64,000 nucleotides of DNA, taken from positions 1 through 64,000 of the forward strand of contig CAVSUM010000031.1 of NCBI GenBank assembly GCA_963731105.1. The letters run 5' to 3'. The position numbers and the translations under genes are program-made. The notes under the pieces were generated by a model. It did no database searches, had not been told where the DNA came from, and worked only from the letters and a program-made list of their open reading frames with translations. Positions 9,324 through 17,993 of this stretch are shown in pieces (position 1 is the stretch's first letter; every line of letters starts with the position of its first letter). Origin of the DNA: RPQJ01 sp963731105. GTDB lineage: Bacteria > Pseudomonadota > Gammaproteobacteria > Steroidobacterales > Steroidobacteraceae.

Positions 9324-10964
9324 TCAATCGAGGACCGCACCCTCGCTGGCCGGCCGCACGTGCTTGCGGTACCGGCGCATGAAGCCGTGCGGCACCGGCC
9401 GCTCGTGCGGTTGCCAGGCCTTGCGGCGCTCGGCAAGTGTCGCATCGTCGACGTGCAGCGTGAGCTTGCGTCCCGGGATGTCGATCTCGACGAGGTCGCC
9501 GTCCTCGATGAATGCGATCGGCCCACCATCGATGGCCTCGGGACAGACGTGGCCGACGCAGGGGCCCGACGTGGCGCCCGAGAAGCGGCCATCCGTCACC
9601 AGCGCGGCATTGCCGAGCCCGGCCATCTTCAGCGCCAGTGTCGCACCTAGCATCTCCGGCATTCCGGGTGCGCCGCGAGGCCCCAGGTAGCGCAGCACGA
9701 TGACGTCACCGGCCCTGATCCGGCCAGCGCTGACCGCCTTGATCGCGTCCTCTTCGGAGTTGAAGCACACGACCGGACCCTGGCACTGCAGCATGCTTTC
9801 CGCGACGCCGGCCTGCTTGATGATCGCGGTGTCGGGCGCGAGGTTGCCGCGCAGCACCGTGATGCCGGCGCGCTTGCGGAACGCGTCCTCGACGACGGGA
9901 ATCACCGCGGCGTTGCGCACGGTCGCCGCCGCAATCGTCTGGGCCAGTGGGCGCCCGGTGACGGTCATCACGCTCGTGTCCAGGAAGCGCTCGATGCGTT
10001 GCAGCACCGCCGGCATGCCACCCGCCGCCCAGAGATCCTGGATGCCGTAGGGGCCGTTCGGGCTGACCGCGAGCAGCGTCGGAATATGGTCCGCCGCTTC
10101 GAACTCCGCCAGCGTGAAAGGCACCTCGGCGGCGTGGGCGATGGCCGGCAGGTGCAGGGCGGTATTGGTCGACGCACCGATCGACATCGCGGTGGCCACC
10201 GCATTGCGGAACGCGGCTGGCGTGAACATCTGCCGGGCATTAAGGCCTTCCCGGACCATGGCCACGATGCGCTCGCCCGTGGCACGCGCTGCGGCAAGCT
10301 TGTCCGCGTGCCAGCCCGGGATGTTGCTGCTGCCCGGCAGGCAGATGCCGAACGCCTCCGCGAGGCACTGGAAGGTGTTGGCCGTGCCCATGATCTCGCA
10401 GGCGCCACAGGTGGCGCACGTTGCCGACTTGGCCAGCAGCTGGAAATCGTGCTTCAGGTCGCCGTGGTCGATCGAGGCCGGCGCGCCGTGCACGTTGCGC
10501 ACGTCCATCTGGCCGGGCCCGCCGGCCAGGTACAACGCCGGCAGGTCGAGCCGGGCCATCGCCATCATCATCCCCGGGTTGATCTTGTCGCAGCCGGCGA
10601 TGAACACCACGGCGTCGTACGGCTGCGACCGGACGTGCGTCTCGATCATGTCCGCGATGAGGTCGCGCTGTGCCAGCACGAAGCGCATCCCGTCGTGGGC
10701 CATCGCCACGCCGTCGCACGGCGCCGGCACGTTGAACTCGGCGCACTCGCCACCGGCCGCGAGCACGCCGTCGCGAACCTTCGCCGCCAGCCGGTCGAGG
10801 TGCGCGTGGCCCGTGGTCAGCTCGGTGTGCGAGTTGGCGATCGCGATCAGCGGCCGTTCCTTGAGCCGGTCGGTGTCGTAGCCCGCGCCGTGCAGCAGTC
10901 CCTTGCGGAACAGGTTCATCAGCGGGCTGGGACTGTTCGAGATGATGTCGCTGCGCTTGCTCAT
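9324..10964 (-). CDS. IlvD/Edd family dehydratase
   Basis: The 546-residue Fe-S dehydratase fits the dihydroxy-acid dehydratase/phosphogluconate dehydratase family. Cluster-ligand Cys residues lie in FIAGCDKINPGMMMAM and CATCGACEIMGTANTFQC. The C-terminal part has VLRYLGPRGAPGMPEM and TDGRFSGATSGPCVGH. It should dehydrate a 2,3-dihydroxy acid to a 2-keto acid. No other ilv gene is adjacent and a ThDP enzyme lies 6 kb away, so a sugar-acid dehydratase is possible. The gene converges on the lipoprotein gene with a 7-bp gap. Confidence 0.93.
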   Translation of the reverse strand: MSKRSDIISNSPSPLMNLFRKGLLHGAGYDTDRLKERPLIAIANSHTELTTGHAHLDRLAAKVRDGVLAAGGECAEFNVPAPCDGVAMAHDGMRFVLAQRDLIADMIETHVRSQPYDAVVFIAGCDKINPGMMMAMARLDLPALYLAGGPGQMDVRNVHGAPASIDHGDLKHDFQLLAKSATCATCGACEIMGTANTFQCLAEAFGICLPGSSNIPGWHADKLAAARATGERIVAMVREGLNARQMFTPAAFRNAVATAMSIGASTNTALHLPAIAHAAEVPFTLAEFEAADHIPTLLAVSPNGPYGIQDLWAAGGMPAVLQRIERFLDTSVMTVTGRPLAQTIAAATVRNAAVIPVVEDAFRKRAGITVLRGNLAPDTAIIKQAGVAESMLQCQGPVVCFNSEEDAIKAVSAGRIRAGDVIVLRYLGPRGAPGMPEMLGATLALKMAGLGNAALVTDGRFSGATSGPCVGHVCPEAIDGGPIAFIEDGDLVEIDIPGRKLTLHVDDATLAERRKAWQPHERPVPHGFMRRYRKHVRPASEGAVLD

Positions 10965-10966
10965 GG

Positions 10967-11203
10967 ATGGCTCCCGGTGACGCGCTTAGGGCTGCTGCTC
11001 CAGCGCTGCATCTTAGCCTGCCGTCGGACTACGCCATTGACGCAGGTACGCCACCGACATACGTTACGACCGCCTGGCTGGAAAGCATTATCGGGCCCGC
11101 CGTAAGTCACGACACTTTCATCACCCTGCTCGAGACGGCCCGCGCCCTGCTGCGCGCCATCCGCAACAACCCGATCGAGGTCATCCGGGCCTTGAGCGAC
11201 TGA
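10967..11203 (+). CDS. possible small protein upstream of the alpha/beta hydrolase
   Basis: A 78-codon frame begins just outside the divergent dehydratase start and ends 12 bp before the next gene. Only the last 33 codons (from about 11104) show the strong G/C third-position bias of real genes here, in a helical segment (FITLLETARALLRAIRNNP). The first half has weak codon bias and no evident ribosome site, so the real start may be internal or the frame may be a remnant. No family was recognised. Confidence 0.3.
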   Translation: MAPGDALRAAAPALHLSLPSDYAIDAGTPPTYVTTAWLESIIGPAVSHDTFITLLETARALLRAIRNNPIEVIRALSD

Positions 11204-11215
11204 GGAGACCGACCC

Positions 11216-12415
11216 ATGGCAGGACCCACCCGCACACATCTCGAGGACTTCCGCGGCGCGGCACGCATGGCGGTCGACGCGACCACGGGAATCGTAGACG
11301 TGGTGGAACGCATGCATCGCACGATCCAGCTGGTGCCGGCCCCGCTCGGCAAGGCGAAGGAAGGCGCCACCCGGGGCATCACCGGGCTCGTGTATCGCAG
11401 CATCCGTGGCAGCACGCGATTGATCGGCCGCGGACTCGACGCATCACTGGCGCCGCTGGCGGACCTGCTGCCCGAGGGCGAGACCACGGCCGGTCGCGAG
11501 GCGTTCGTCGCCGCCGTGAACGGCACGCACGGCGACTACCTGGCGCGCACCGGCAATCCGCTCGCGATCAGCATGTCCCTGCGTCACGGGGGCCGGCCGG
11601 TCGACGTGACGTGCCTGCAGGACACGCTCGGCCGGGCCACAGGAGCGCCCCCTTCGGCGAAGCTGCTCGTCCTGGTGCACGGGCTGTGCATGAACGACCT
11701 GCGCTGGAACCGCGAAGGATTCGACCACGGCGCCGCGCTGGCCGACGAGCTCGGTTACACGCCGCTCTACCTCCACTACAACAGCGGCCGGCGCGTCGGC
11801 GAGAACGGCCGTGAATTCGCCGCACTGCTCGAGGCGCTCGTCGCGAACTGGCCGAGCCCGATCGAGGAACTGACGATCCTCGGCCACAGCATGGGCGGGC
11901 TGGTGGCGCGCAGCGCCTGCCACTACGGCGGGCAGCAGGGCCATGCATGGCCCGCGCAGCTGCGCCGGCTGGTGTTCCTGGGCACGCCGCATCACGGTTC
12001 CCCGGTCGAACGTGGCAGCCGAGGGCTGCTCGCGGCCATGGACCTGAGTCCGTATTCCGCCCCGCTCACCCGTGTCGGCAAGTCGGTCAGCGCCGGCATC
12101 CAGGACCTGCGGCATGGCGCAGTCACGACCGAGGGGAACGGATTCGCACGATTGCCGCGCGATGTACGGTGCTACGCAGCCGCCGCCACGCTGGGTGCGC
12201 GGCGCAGCCTCCTCGCGGACCGCCTGGTCGGTGACGGCCTGGTGCCGCTCGACAGCGCGCTCGGGCGACACCCGGACCGCTCACGGGCGCTCGGTGTGCC
12301 GAAGGGCCGCCGCTGGATCGGCTACGAGATGGGACACCTCGAGCTGCTGCACCGGCCGGAGGTCTACTCGCAGCTGCGCGCGTGGCTGCAGGAGCCGGTC
12401 GGCGCCAGCGCGTAG
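11216..12415 (+). CDS. alpha/beta hydrolase, PGAP1/lipase-like
   Basis: The 399-residue protein has an atypical N-terminal helical region of about 150 residues without a signal peptide. An alpha/beta hydrolase core follows. The oxyanion strand is LLVLVHGLCMND, the nucleophile elbow is ILGHSMGGLVARSA, and FLGTPHHGSPVERG is a signature of lipase and PGAP1-like enzymes. A late DGLVPLDSA Asp and GHLELL His complete a plausible catalytic triad. The start has a good ribosome site (GAGGAGACCGACCC). The substrate is probably a lipid or other ester; the N-terminal region was not recognised. Confidence 0.85.
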   Translation: MAGPTRTHLEDFRGAARMAVDATTGIVDVVERMHRTIQLVPAPLGKAKEGATRGITGLVYRSIRGSTRLIGRGLDASLAPLADLLPEGETTAGREAFVAAVNGTHGDYLARTGNPLAISMSLRHGGRPVDVTCLQDTLGRATGAPPSAKLLVLVHGLCMNDLRWNREGFDHGAALADELGYTPLYLHYNSGRRVGENGREFAALLEALVANWPSPIEELTILGHSMGGLVARSACHYGGQQGHAWPAQLRRLVFLGTPHHGSPVERGSRGLLAAMDLSPYSAPLTRVGKSVSAGIQDLRHGAVTTEGNGFARLPRDVRCYAAAATLGARRSLLADRLVGDGLVPLDSALGRHPDRSRALGVPKGRRWIGYEMGHLELLHRPEVYSQLRAWLQEPVGASA

Positions 12416-12419
12416 GCCG

Positions 12420-12449
12420 GAAAACGAAACGGCCCCCGAAGGGGCCGTT
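12420..12449 (-). terminator. rho-independent terminator of the RRM gene, probably bidirectional
   Basis: A perfect 9-bp stem (AACGGCCCC, 12428-12436, and its complement at 12441-12449) closes a CGAA tetraloop. Read on the minus strand it is followed by TTTCGTTTT, a good U-tract, so it fits termination of the RRM gene, which ends 66 bp before it. On the plus strand it lies 12 bp after the hydrolase stop, without a U-tract. Confidence 0.8.
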
Positions 12450-12514
12450 CGCCTTGCATGCGCTGGCAGTGGTTGCCCACCGCCGCCGCGCGTGCCAGAT
12501 CCGCGCTTGCCTGA

Positions 12515-12781
12515 TTACCAGGCGCGACGCGGACGATCGGTCTTCGGCTGGGCCTCGTTGACCTTCAGCGCGCGACCGTCCATCTGGTGGCCGTTCAGGC
12601 TCTGGATGGCGCGCGCCGCATCGGCGTTCGCCATTTCCACGAAGCCGAAGCCACGCGGCTGGCCGGTGTCACGGTCGGTGATGAGGGCGACGGACTCGAC
12701 CGTGCCGTGCTGTCCGAACAGCGTGCGGACCGCGGCTTCGTCGGCCGAGAAAGGCAGGTTACCAACGTAGATCTTGCTCAT
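12515..12781 (-). CDS. single-RRM RNA-binding protein
   Basis: The 88-residue protein is one RRM domain. RNP2 is IYVGNL at residues 3-8 and RNP1 is RGFGFVEM near residues 45-52. The short basic C-terminus (KTDRPRRAW) lacks the long glycine-rich tail of plant and cyanobacterial relatives. Bacterial members bind single-stranded RNA in the cytosol and are often cold- or stress-induced. It is monocistronic, with its own terminator and a long 5' region shared with infA on the other side. Confidence 0.93.
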   Translation of the reverse strand: MSKIYVGNLPFSADEAAVRTLFGQHGTVESVALITDRDTGQPRGFGFVEMANADAARAIQSLNGHQMDGRALKVNEAQPKTDRPRRAW

Positions 12782-13169
12782 TGAAAATACTCACTGACAG
12801 GGGTCCGTGACGCCGCGCCCAGTTGGGTCAACGGTCATCGGGACCTGGGAGAAAGGCATGCGGGGCTCCGCGACTGATATCCCCGGCCGAAGCGCGGAAC
12901 GATCACAGACGCGTGGCAACGGTGCCACGTGGATCGGAAACTCTTCGGCTTAGCGCTGGGCCGCTGGGCGCCTGGAATGGCGCGTCGGGCCCGGGACAGA
13001 AAGTAGAAGGGTGACTACCCGGGGCGCAGTATACGCATCATTGCGGCCGGGCGTGGACTTTTTCCTGTATCGTGCCCCGGCCGCCTGACCTTCGTCTTCT
13101 GGAGTGCGCCCGCGCTTCCGTTCATCTCAGTGTCATCGGCGTTCCCCCGCCGTTCACGAGGTGATGGTC
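12782..13169. other. 388-bp intergenic region between the divergent RRM gene and infA
   Basis: No gene is seen. The part next to the RRM gene should hold its promoter and 5' untranslated region. A compact inverted repeat lies at 12912-12929 (CGTGGCA, 4-base loop, TGCCACG); it could be a hairpin in the RRM leader or an operator. An A/T-richer patch around 13058-13073 (GACTTTTTCCTGTATCG) is the best candidate for the infA core promoter. Confidence 0.45.
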
Positions 13170-13439
13170 TTGGCCAAGGAAGAATTGATCGACATGCAGG
13201 GCACCGTCAGCACGGTCCTGCCGGACACCCGTTTTGTCGTCACGCTGGAGAACGGCGTCGAGGTGACCGCCTACCTGTCCGGCAAGATGCGCAAGCACCG
13301 TATCCGCATCCTGGCCGGCGACAAGGTGACCCTGGAGATGTCCCCCTACGACCTGTCCAAGGGGCGCATCAACTTCCGTCACAAGGACGAGCGACCCGCG
13401 GCGGCGTCTTCGCGGCCGAACTTCTTCCGTCGGCGCTGA
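13170..13439 (+). CDS. infA: translation initiation factor IF-1 with a C-terminal extension
   Basis: The S1/OB-fold initiation factor begins (M)AKEELIDMQGTV and contains the hallmark GKMRKHRIRILAGDKV and SPYDLSKGRINFRHK. The start is read as TTG at 13170. That gives the standard AKE.. N-terminus and places GAGG 8 bp upstream; the ATG at 13164 would sit too close to that site. IF-1 is normally about 72 residues. Here 89 residues result from a basic tail (RPAAASSRPNFFRRR). It binds the 30S A site during initiation. Confidence 0.95.
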   Translation: MAKEELIDMQGTVSTVLPDTRFVVTLENGVEVTAYLSGKMRKHRIRILAGDKVTLEMSPYDLSKGRINFRHKDERPAAASSRPNFFRRR

Positions 13440-13448
13440 CGAACGGCG

Positions 13449-13589
13449 GTGAATGCTTTGATCATTGGCTGCCTGATCGGGACCGTACTGTTCGTGGCTC
13501 GCCGCCTGGCCGCGTCCCGTGCCGAGAACGAACAGCTGCTCACCAGCATCGCCGCCCTGAAGCGGCAACTGGCCCGGCGCGAACGCTGA
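13449..13589 (+). CDS. small membrane protein with a coiled-coil tail
   Basis: A 46-codon frame starts at GTG ten bases after infA. It encodes one hydrophobic segment (LIIGCLIGTVLFVARRLAA) followed by a charged heptad-like helix (ENEQLLTSIAALKRQLARRER). Codons are strongly G/C-ending, as in neighbouring genes, which supports translation. A TTG at 13458 is an alternative start. No family was recognised; the layout is like small bitopic inner-membrane proteins. Confidence 0.45.
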   Translation: MNALIIGCLIGTVLFVARRLAASRAENEQLLTSIAALKRQLARRER

Positions 13590-13677
13590 CACGTCCCGGA
13601 CCGCAACTGGGGCCTGCCACTGGCGCCGAATCCGGTTAGGATCGCGGCTCCGATGTCGATCCTCAGGGAGAGTCGCC

Positions 13678-14043
13678 GTGCGCCACCGTTCTGTTGCCGC
13701 GCTGCTGGCAGTGTGCCTGATAGCCGCCATGCCGGCAGCGCACGCTTTCAACTATCGGTTCCTGCGCACCTCGGTGTTCAACCAGCTCACGCCGGCGGAC
13801 ATCGAGATCGGCACCCGCGCCACCCGGGAGGCGCTCGACAGCGGCACCGACGGCGAGTGGACCAACCCAGCGACCGGCGCGACGGGCACGATCCGGATCC
13901 TGGGCACCGTCGACATCGGCAGCCGCCAGGGGTGTCGTCGCACCCGTCTCGACGTGACGGCGCGTGGCCGCAGCGGCGGCGGCGAGTTCACGCTGTGCAA
14001 GACGCCCTCCGGCGCCTGGAATTTCCACAACCCTCCGCGTTGA
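13678..14043 (+). CDS. exported protein with a surface-antigen-like C-terminal domain
   Basis: The 121-residue protein starts at GTG, preceded by AGGGAG. A signal peptide runs to about residue 23 (...AAMPAAHA). The mature part has the pattern W.NP.TG..G......G...CR......A.GR...G.FTLCK...G.W.F. That is the pattern of the periplasmic or outer-membrane 'surface antigen' domain seen in RT0821/Lpp0805-type proteins. Two Cys residues could form a disulfide. Biochemical function is unknown. Confidence 0.72.
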   Translation: MRHRSVAALLAVCLIAAMPAAHAFNYRFLRTSVFNQLTPADIEIGTRATREALDSGTDGEWTNPATGATGTIRILGTVDIGSRQGCRRTRLDVTARGRSGGGEFTLCKTPSGAWNFHNPPR

Positions 14044-14058
14044 GCAGATTTCTCGGCC

Positions 14059-14187
14059 ATGAGCGCCGCCGCCCGCGGTGTTGAACGCCTGACCGCGTCG
14101 TCCTGGGCCCCGCCGGTGGCGGCCTGCGCGCTGCTGCTGGTCGGCTCCGTGTTCGCCGTGTTCCTGTTCCTGGCGATGGTGCCCTGA
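14059..14187 (+). CDS. possible 42-residue single-pass membrane protein
   Basis: An ATG-started frame 15 bp after the previous gene encodes a short Ala-rich head and one strongly hydrophobic segment (VAACALLLVGSVFAVFLFLAM). Codon usage is G/C-ending. There is no recognised family and the ribosome site is weak (no clear GGAG). It may be a real small protein or a chance frame. Confidence 0.35.
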   Translation: MSAAARGVERLTASSWAPPVAACALLLVGSVFAVFLFLAMVP

Positions 14188-14205
14188 CCGGCCGCAGGCG
14201 TGCTG

Positions 14206-15339
14206 TCAGGCACGCTCGAAGCAGGCAACGGTCTCGACGTGCTCCGTGAACGGCATGAGGTTGAACGCGGCCAGGTCAGCCAGCCGCAACTCGCCACGCG
14301 AAGTGAGTTGCGCGGTGTCGCGCAGCAGCGACTCGAGTCCGCAGCTCACGTAGATGAGGCGCTCCGGCGAGTGCGCGCAGAGGTACTCGATCAGTTCCTG
14401 GTCCAGCCCCTTGCGCGGCGGATCGACGATCACGACCTGTGCGGCTGAGGCTGCGTCGGCAGCAACCGCGCCGGCCGGCCCCGGCACGACGGTGACCTTG
14501 ACCCGGTTCGCTGGATCAAGCTCCGCGAGCCCGAGCGCCATGCCATGCAGCGAATGCAGGCTCAGCTCGTTCATGCGCAATTCGCTCACGCCCGCCAGCA
14601 GGGACAGGCCGATGGCGCCGACACCCGCATAGAACTCCGCCACTCGCGCACCCTCGGGGACCCGCGCCCGCACGTGCTCGACGATGCGTTCCGCGATGTC
14701 CAGATTGTTCTGGCCGAACGCCCCCGGCGGGAAATGCACCGCCGCTCCCCCGAAGCGCTCGATCACGCTGGCGGGTCCGCACCAGTTCTGGAAATGCGGG
14801 CCCAGGATGGTGTTGGAGCGTTCGCAGTTCGAGTTGAACCACAGGCTGTGCAGCTCGTCACCGAGCCGCTCGCGGATCAGGTCGAGGCAGGCCGCCAGGG
14901 GAGCGGCCGCAGGACCGTTGGCGACCAGCACGACCTGCGCGGTCTGCGTGCTGCGCTCCACCACCACCTGCAGGTAGCGGGCGAGGCCCGCGTGGGCGAC
15001 TTCCGCGTAGCTGGTCACGTCGGCGTCGACGAGGCTGCGGCGCACGACCGCAACGACGCGATTGATCAGCGGATGGTGGACACTGCAGTCCGGGATGGGC
15101 ACCACTCGGTGCGTGCCGAGCTGGAACATCCCGACTTTCGGCGCGCCGCGTCGACCGCGGATGGCGAGCCTCGCGCGCAAGCGGAATCCGCTCGTTGCCC
15201 CGGACACCACGGGCAGACCGGCCAGGCCATGCAGGTGCGCCAGCCCCTCGAGAGCCTCACGGGGCGCAGGCGCGATGCCGGGCACGCCGTACCGCGGGCA
15301 CCCGGGACAAGGCGGACGGTGGGGGCAGACGGCATTCAT
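14206..15339 (-). CDS. RumA/TrmA-type RNA (uracil-5-)-methyltransferase
   Basis: The 377-residue protein has an N-terminal Cys cluster (C5, C11, C14, with a fourth Cys in PIPDCSVHH) typical of the 4Fe-4S site of RumA/RlmD. The SAM domain includes FGQNN, EFYAGVGAIGLSLL, VDPPRKGLD and the catalytic Cys in YVSCGLESLLRD. It should methylate C5 of a uridine in 23S rRNA. The TRAM domain of classical RlmD is absent and the protein is shorter than E. coli RlmD, so the exact target is uncertain. Its start codon overlaps the stop of the upstream AraC-type gene in an ATGA junction, implying coupled translation. Confidence 0.88.
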   Translation of the reverse strand: MNAVCPHRPPCPGCPRYGVPGIAPAPREALEGLAHLHGLAGLPVVSGATSGFRLRARLAIRGRRGAPKVGMFQLGTHRVVPIPDCSVHHPLINRVVAVVRRSLVDADVTSYAEVAHAGLARYLQVVVERSTQTAQVVLVANGPAAAPLAACLDLIRERLGDELHSLWFNSNCERSNTILGPHFQNWCGPASVIERFGGAAVHFPPGAFGQNNLDIAERIVEHVRARVPEGARVAEFYAGVGAIGLSLLAGVSELRMNELSLHSLHGMALGLAELDPANRVKVTVVPGPAGAVAADAASAAQVVIVDPPRKGLDQELIEYLCAHSPERLIYVSCGLESLLRDTAQLTSRGELRLADLAAFNLMPFTEHVETVACFERA

Positions 15340-16253
15340 CTGGCGTTCCCGGCTGGCCCTGGCCGTCGCGAACGATTCGACAATGCTGATGCGCTACGCA
15401 GGGCACGGCGGTACGCCGACGGCGTGAGACCGCGCTCGGCGGCGAACGCACGGCAGAAATGGCTCTGGCCGCGGAAGCCGACGGACTCGCTCACTTCGCC
15501 GATGGTGAGACTGGTGGCGCGCAGCAGCTCGCAGGACCGCTCGATCCTGGCCCGGCGCAGGTAGCGGTGTGGCGTGACGCCGGTGGCCTGGCGGAAGCGG
15601 CTCGAGAAGCTCGTGACGCCAACTCCGCACCGCTGGGCCAGGTCGTGCACCGACAGTGGTGCGCCGAGGTTGGCCTGCATGTGCTGGATGGCGGTGTGCG
15701 CTATGCGGAGGCCGCTCCGCGAGGCCGGCAAGCTGGAGGCGACTCGCGTGCGTTCAAGTTCGCGCTGCAACTCGGCGAGCAGGGCATTGGCCAGCGATTT
15801 CAGGTAGGACTCGGTCGGCGCCCGTGACTCGAGCTCGCCCATCAGGCGGCGCGTGATCGACACGACCACGTCGTTGGTGAACGTCACGGGCTCGCGGTCC
15901 CTGCTGCGGAGCAACCACGCCGGCAAGCTCCGTTCACCGTCGAAGTAGACGACGGTGCCCTCGCCCACTCCCCGCAGGGCCACTTCGGAGCGCACGTGGC
16001 GCGGCAGGAACGTCACCAGCCCGGGCAGTGACTGCTTCGACTGCTGCCGGCCCGAAGTGAGGTAAGCCATCGGCTTGCCGCCCGTGTGCACGAGCAACAG
16101 CGGCGCGGGCAATGGCGGCACCGTGACCGATTCAAACAGCGCCTGGTGACGCTCCAGGACCAGCGGCAGCCGACCCGGGATGCGGCCGCTCGCAACCGGC
16201 CTGCCGACGATCCGCCGGAGGATCCGGCGCACGCGAGTTGCGGAACTGGTCAT
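15336..16253 (-). CDS. AraC-family transcriptional regulator
   Basis: The 305-residue protein has an N-terminal cupin-like region of about 190 residues (LLLVHTGGKPMAYL...LPRHVRSEVAL). A C-terminal AraC double HTH covers about residues 195-295: LSVHDLAQRCGVGVTSFSSR for the first helix pair, then LTIGEVSESVGFRGQSHFCR with the following AAERGLTPSAYR. It is divergent from the FadL-like porin gene, with an inverted repeat between them, so the porin is the most likely target. The RumA-type gene follows with overlapping codons. The effector is unknown. Confidence 0.88.
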   Translation of the reverse strand: MTSSATRVRRILRRIVGRPVASGRIPGRLPLVLERHQALFESVTVPPLPAPLLLVHTGGKPMAYLTSGRQQSKQSLPGLVTFLPRHVRSEVALRGVGEGTVVYFDGERSLPAWLLRSRDREPVTFTNDVVVSITRRLMGELESRAPTESYLKSLANALLAELQRELERTRVASSLPASRSGLRIAHTAIQHMQANLGAPLSVHDLAQRCGVGVTSFSSRFRQATGVTPHRYLRRARIERSCELLRATSLTIGEVSESVGFRGQSHFCRAFAAERGLTPSAYRRALRSASALSNRSRRPGPAGNAR

Positions 16254-16290
16254 GTCGGCCGGCAGTGTAGCGAAAGAAAAGGCAAAACGG

Positions 16291-16319
16291 CACGGTGGGA
16301 AACGATAACCACCACCGTG
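16291..16319. promoter_or_regulatory. inverted repeat between the AraC regulator and the FadL-like porin
   Basis: CACGGTGG (16291-16298) and its exact complement CCACCGTG (16312-16319) are separated by 13 bases, inside the 115-bp divergent intergenic region. Position and symmetry suggest an operator for the adjacent AraC-type protein. A hairpin in either leader is the alternative. Confidence 0.5.
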
Positions 16320-16368
16320 ACGAGGGACTAAGGTCGTGTTCCCTGGCCACTCCAAGCGGATAACGACC

Positions 16369-17652
16369 ATGCACCATGACCACGCGCTTCGCGCACTGAC
16401 TGCAGTGGCCAGCGTCGCAGCGTGCGCGCTCGCCGCGCCCTGCTGGGGAGCAGGACCATGGCTCGCCGAAACCGGTGGCGCGGACATGGGCATGGCCGGG
16501 GCAGGACGCGCGGCCCTGGCACTGGACGCAGCTTCGCTCGCCTCGAACCCCGCGGCCATCGGCAGCCTGTCCGGCACGACGATCACTGCGGCAGCGATGC
16601 CACTCGAGCTGGACTTCGAGTTCCGGGGATCCGCTGCGACACCGGCGACGGCGACGAACGAGGAAGGCGTCAATGTGATCCCGGCACTGTATGCGGCCCG
16701 GCGCAACGATCGATTCACCTACGGCATCGGGGCGTACAGCTATCTCGGCCTGTCCTTCGATGTCGGCAACCAGTGGGCAGGTCGTCGCATCATCGAGCAA
16801 GCGGGCCTGGCAACCTTCAACATCGCGCCAACCGTCGCCTGGCAGGCGACGGATCGACTGGTCGTCGGTGCATCGCTGGCCGCCCAGCTCGCCGAACCCG
16901 AGGCGCGCATCGCGATCGCCAACGACGCGATGTTCTACGGACCGCCCGCCGGACTGCCGGATGGCCAGCTCGAGTTGAGCGGTCAGTCCTGGGCCGTGGG
17001 CGGCCAGTTGGGCCTGACGTATGCGCCGACCGACAGTCTCCGATTCGGACTGGCGTGGACGGCACCGGTCGATCATTCCGTGCCACTCGACGTCACCGCG
17101 AAGGGCCTGCACCCGGTGCTGGCGACGCTGCTGCCGCCCGACGACGTTGCCAGGCTCGAACTCACGGTGCCGCAACAGGTATTGCTCGGCGTGGCGCACC
17201 AGGCGGGCAACGGCACGACGGCGGCGCTGGGCCTGTCGTGGCAGGACTGGTCGAGGTTCGGGGACGCGACAATGAAACTGCCGGGACAATCGTCACCGAT
17301 GATCGCCGGCGGCCTGCAGGATACGTGGGGAATCTCAGTCGGAGTGCGCCACTCGTTCGGTGACGACTGGGCCGGCTCGGCGGGCGTCAGCTACGAGAGC
17401 AACCCTGCAACGGATGACGGCGTCCCCGTGTATTTCCCGGTAGCGGAGCAGTGGAAGATCGCTGCCGGGGTCGAGCGATCGATCAGTGACGCGTTACGCG
17501 TGCGCGCAGCGCTGTCCATCGGCCTGCAGGCCGATGCGCAGGTCGTGCAGCTGGTGCATCCATTGCCGTTGCCCGGCCGACCACCGCTGACCGGAACGTT
17601 CGACGCCACCCGCGTCTACATGCTCGCGCTGGCCGCCGACTTCATGCCGTAG
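16369..17652 (+). CDS. OmpP1/FadL-family outer-membrane transport protein
   Basis: The 427-residue protein has a signal peptide (cleavage near PCWGA). The FadL N-terminal signature appears in GGADMGMAGAGRAALALDAASLASNPA, where NPA is the family hallmark. Amphipathic beta strands follow up to a C-terminal strand (ARVYMLALAADFMP in essence) suited to outer-membrane insertion. It should import hydrophobic compounds such as long-chain fatty acids or aromatics. The ATG at 16369 was preferred over an earlier GTG, because it leaves a normal signal peptide. It is probably controlled by the divergent AraC-type gene. Confidence 0.9.
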   Translation: MHHDHALRALTAVASVAACALAAPCWGAGPWLAETGGADMGMAGAGRAALALDAASLASNPAAIGSLSGTTITAAAMPLELDFEFRGSAATPATATNEEGVNVIPALYAARRNDRFTYGIGAYSYLGLSFDVGNQWAGRRIIEQAGLATFNIAPTVAWQATDRLVVGASLAAQLAEPEARIAIANDAMFYGPPAGLPDGQLELSGQSWAVGGQLGLTYAPTDSLRFGLAWTAPVDHSVPLDVTAKGLHPVLATLLPPDDVARLELTVPQQVLLGVAHQAGNGTTAALGLSWQDWSRFGDATMKLPGQSSPMIAGGLQDTWGISVGVRHSFGDDWAGSAGVSYESNPATDDGVPVYFPVAEQWKIAAGVERSISDALRVRAALSIGLQADAQVVQLVHPLPLPGRPPLTGTFDATRVYMLALAADFMP

Positions 17653-17681
17653 CGGGGCGTCGGCTCACCGCCAGCGCCGCG

Positions 17682-17993
17682 TCACTTCAGCGTTTCGTAG
17701 TACGCCGCCACGTTGGCAACCTCGGCTGCGCTGAGCTTCTTGGCGGCCTTGGTCATCTTCTGGCTCTTGGTGCGGGCGCCGCTCTGGTATTCCTCCATCG
17801 CCTTGACGAATTCCTTCGCCGTCAGCTTGACGATGTCGGGACTCTCGTCGTCACCCTTGCCGTCGTCGCCATGGCAGTCCGCGCAGGCCTCCTCCGCCTT
17901 GGCCTTACCCGCCGCAACGTCGGCCGCGTAGGCGGGGACACAGGCCAGCGAACCGGCGGCGAGCAGCACCTGGAGCAGGGACAGGCTCTTCAT
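17682..17993 (-). CDS. periplasmic c-type cytochrome, class I
   Basis: The 103-residue protein has a signal peptide cleaved near AYA-AD, a single heme motif CADCH in EEACADCHGDDG, and a distal Met candidate in SQKMTKAAKKLS. It ends with the AEVANVAAYYETLK helix typical of cytochrome c553/c4-like domains. The ribosome site GAGGAG is 7 bp upstream. It should shuttle electrons in the periplasm; no partner oxidase or dehydrogenase is adjacent. Confidence 0.93.
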   Translation of the reverse strand: MKSLSLLQVLLAAGSLACVPAYAADVAAGKAKAEEACADCHGDDGKGDDESPDIVKLTAKEFVKAMEEYQSGARTKSQKMTKAAKKLSAAEVANVAAYYETLK

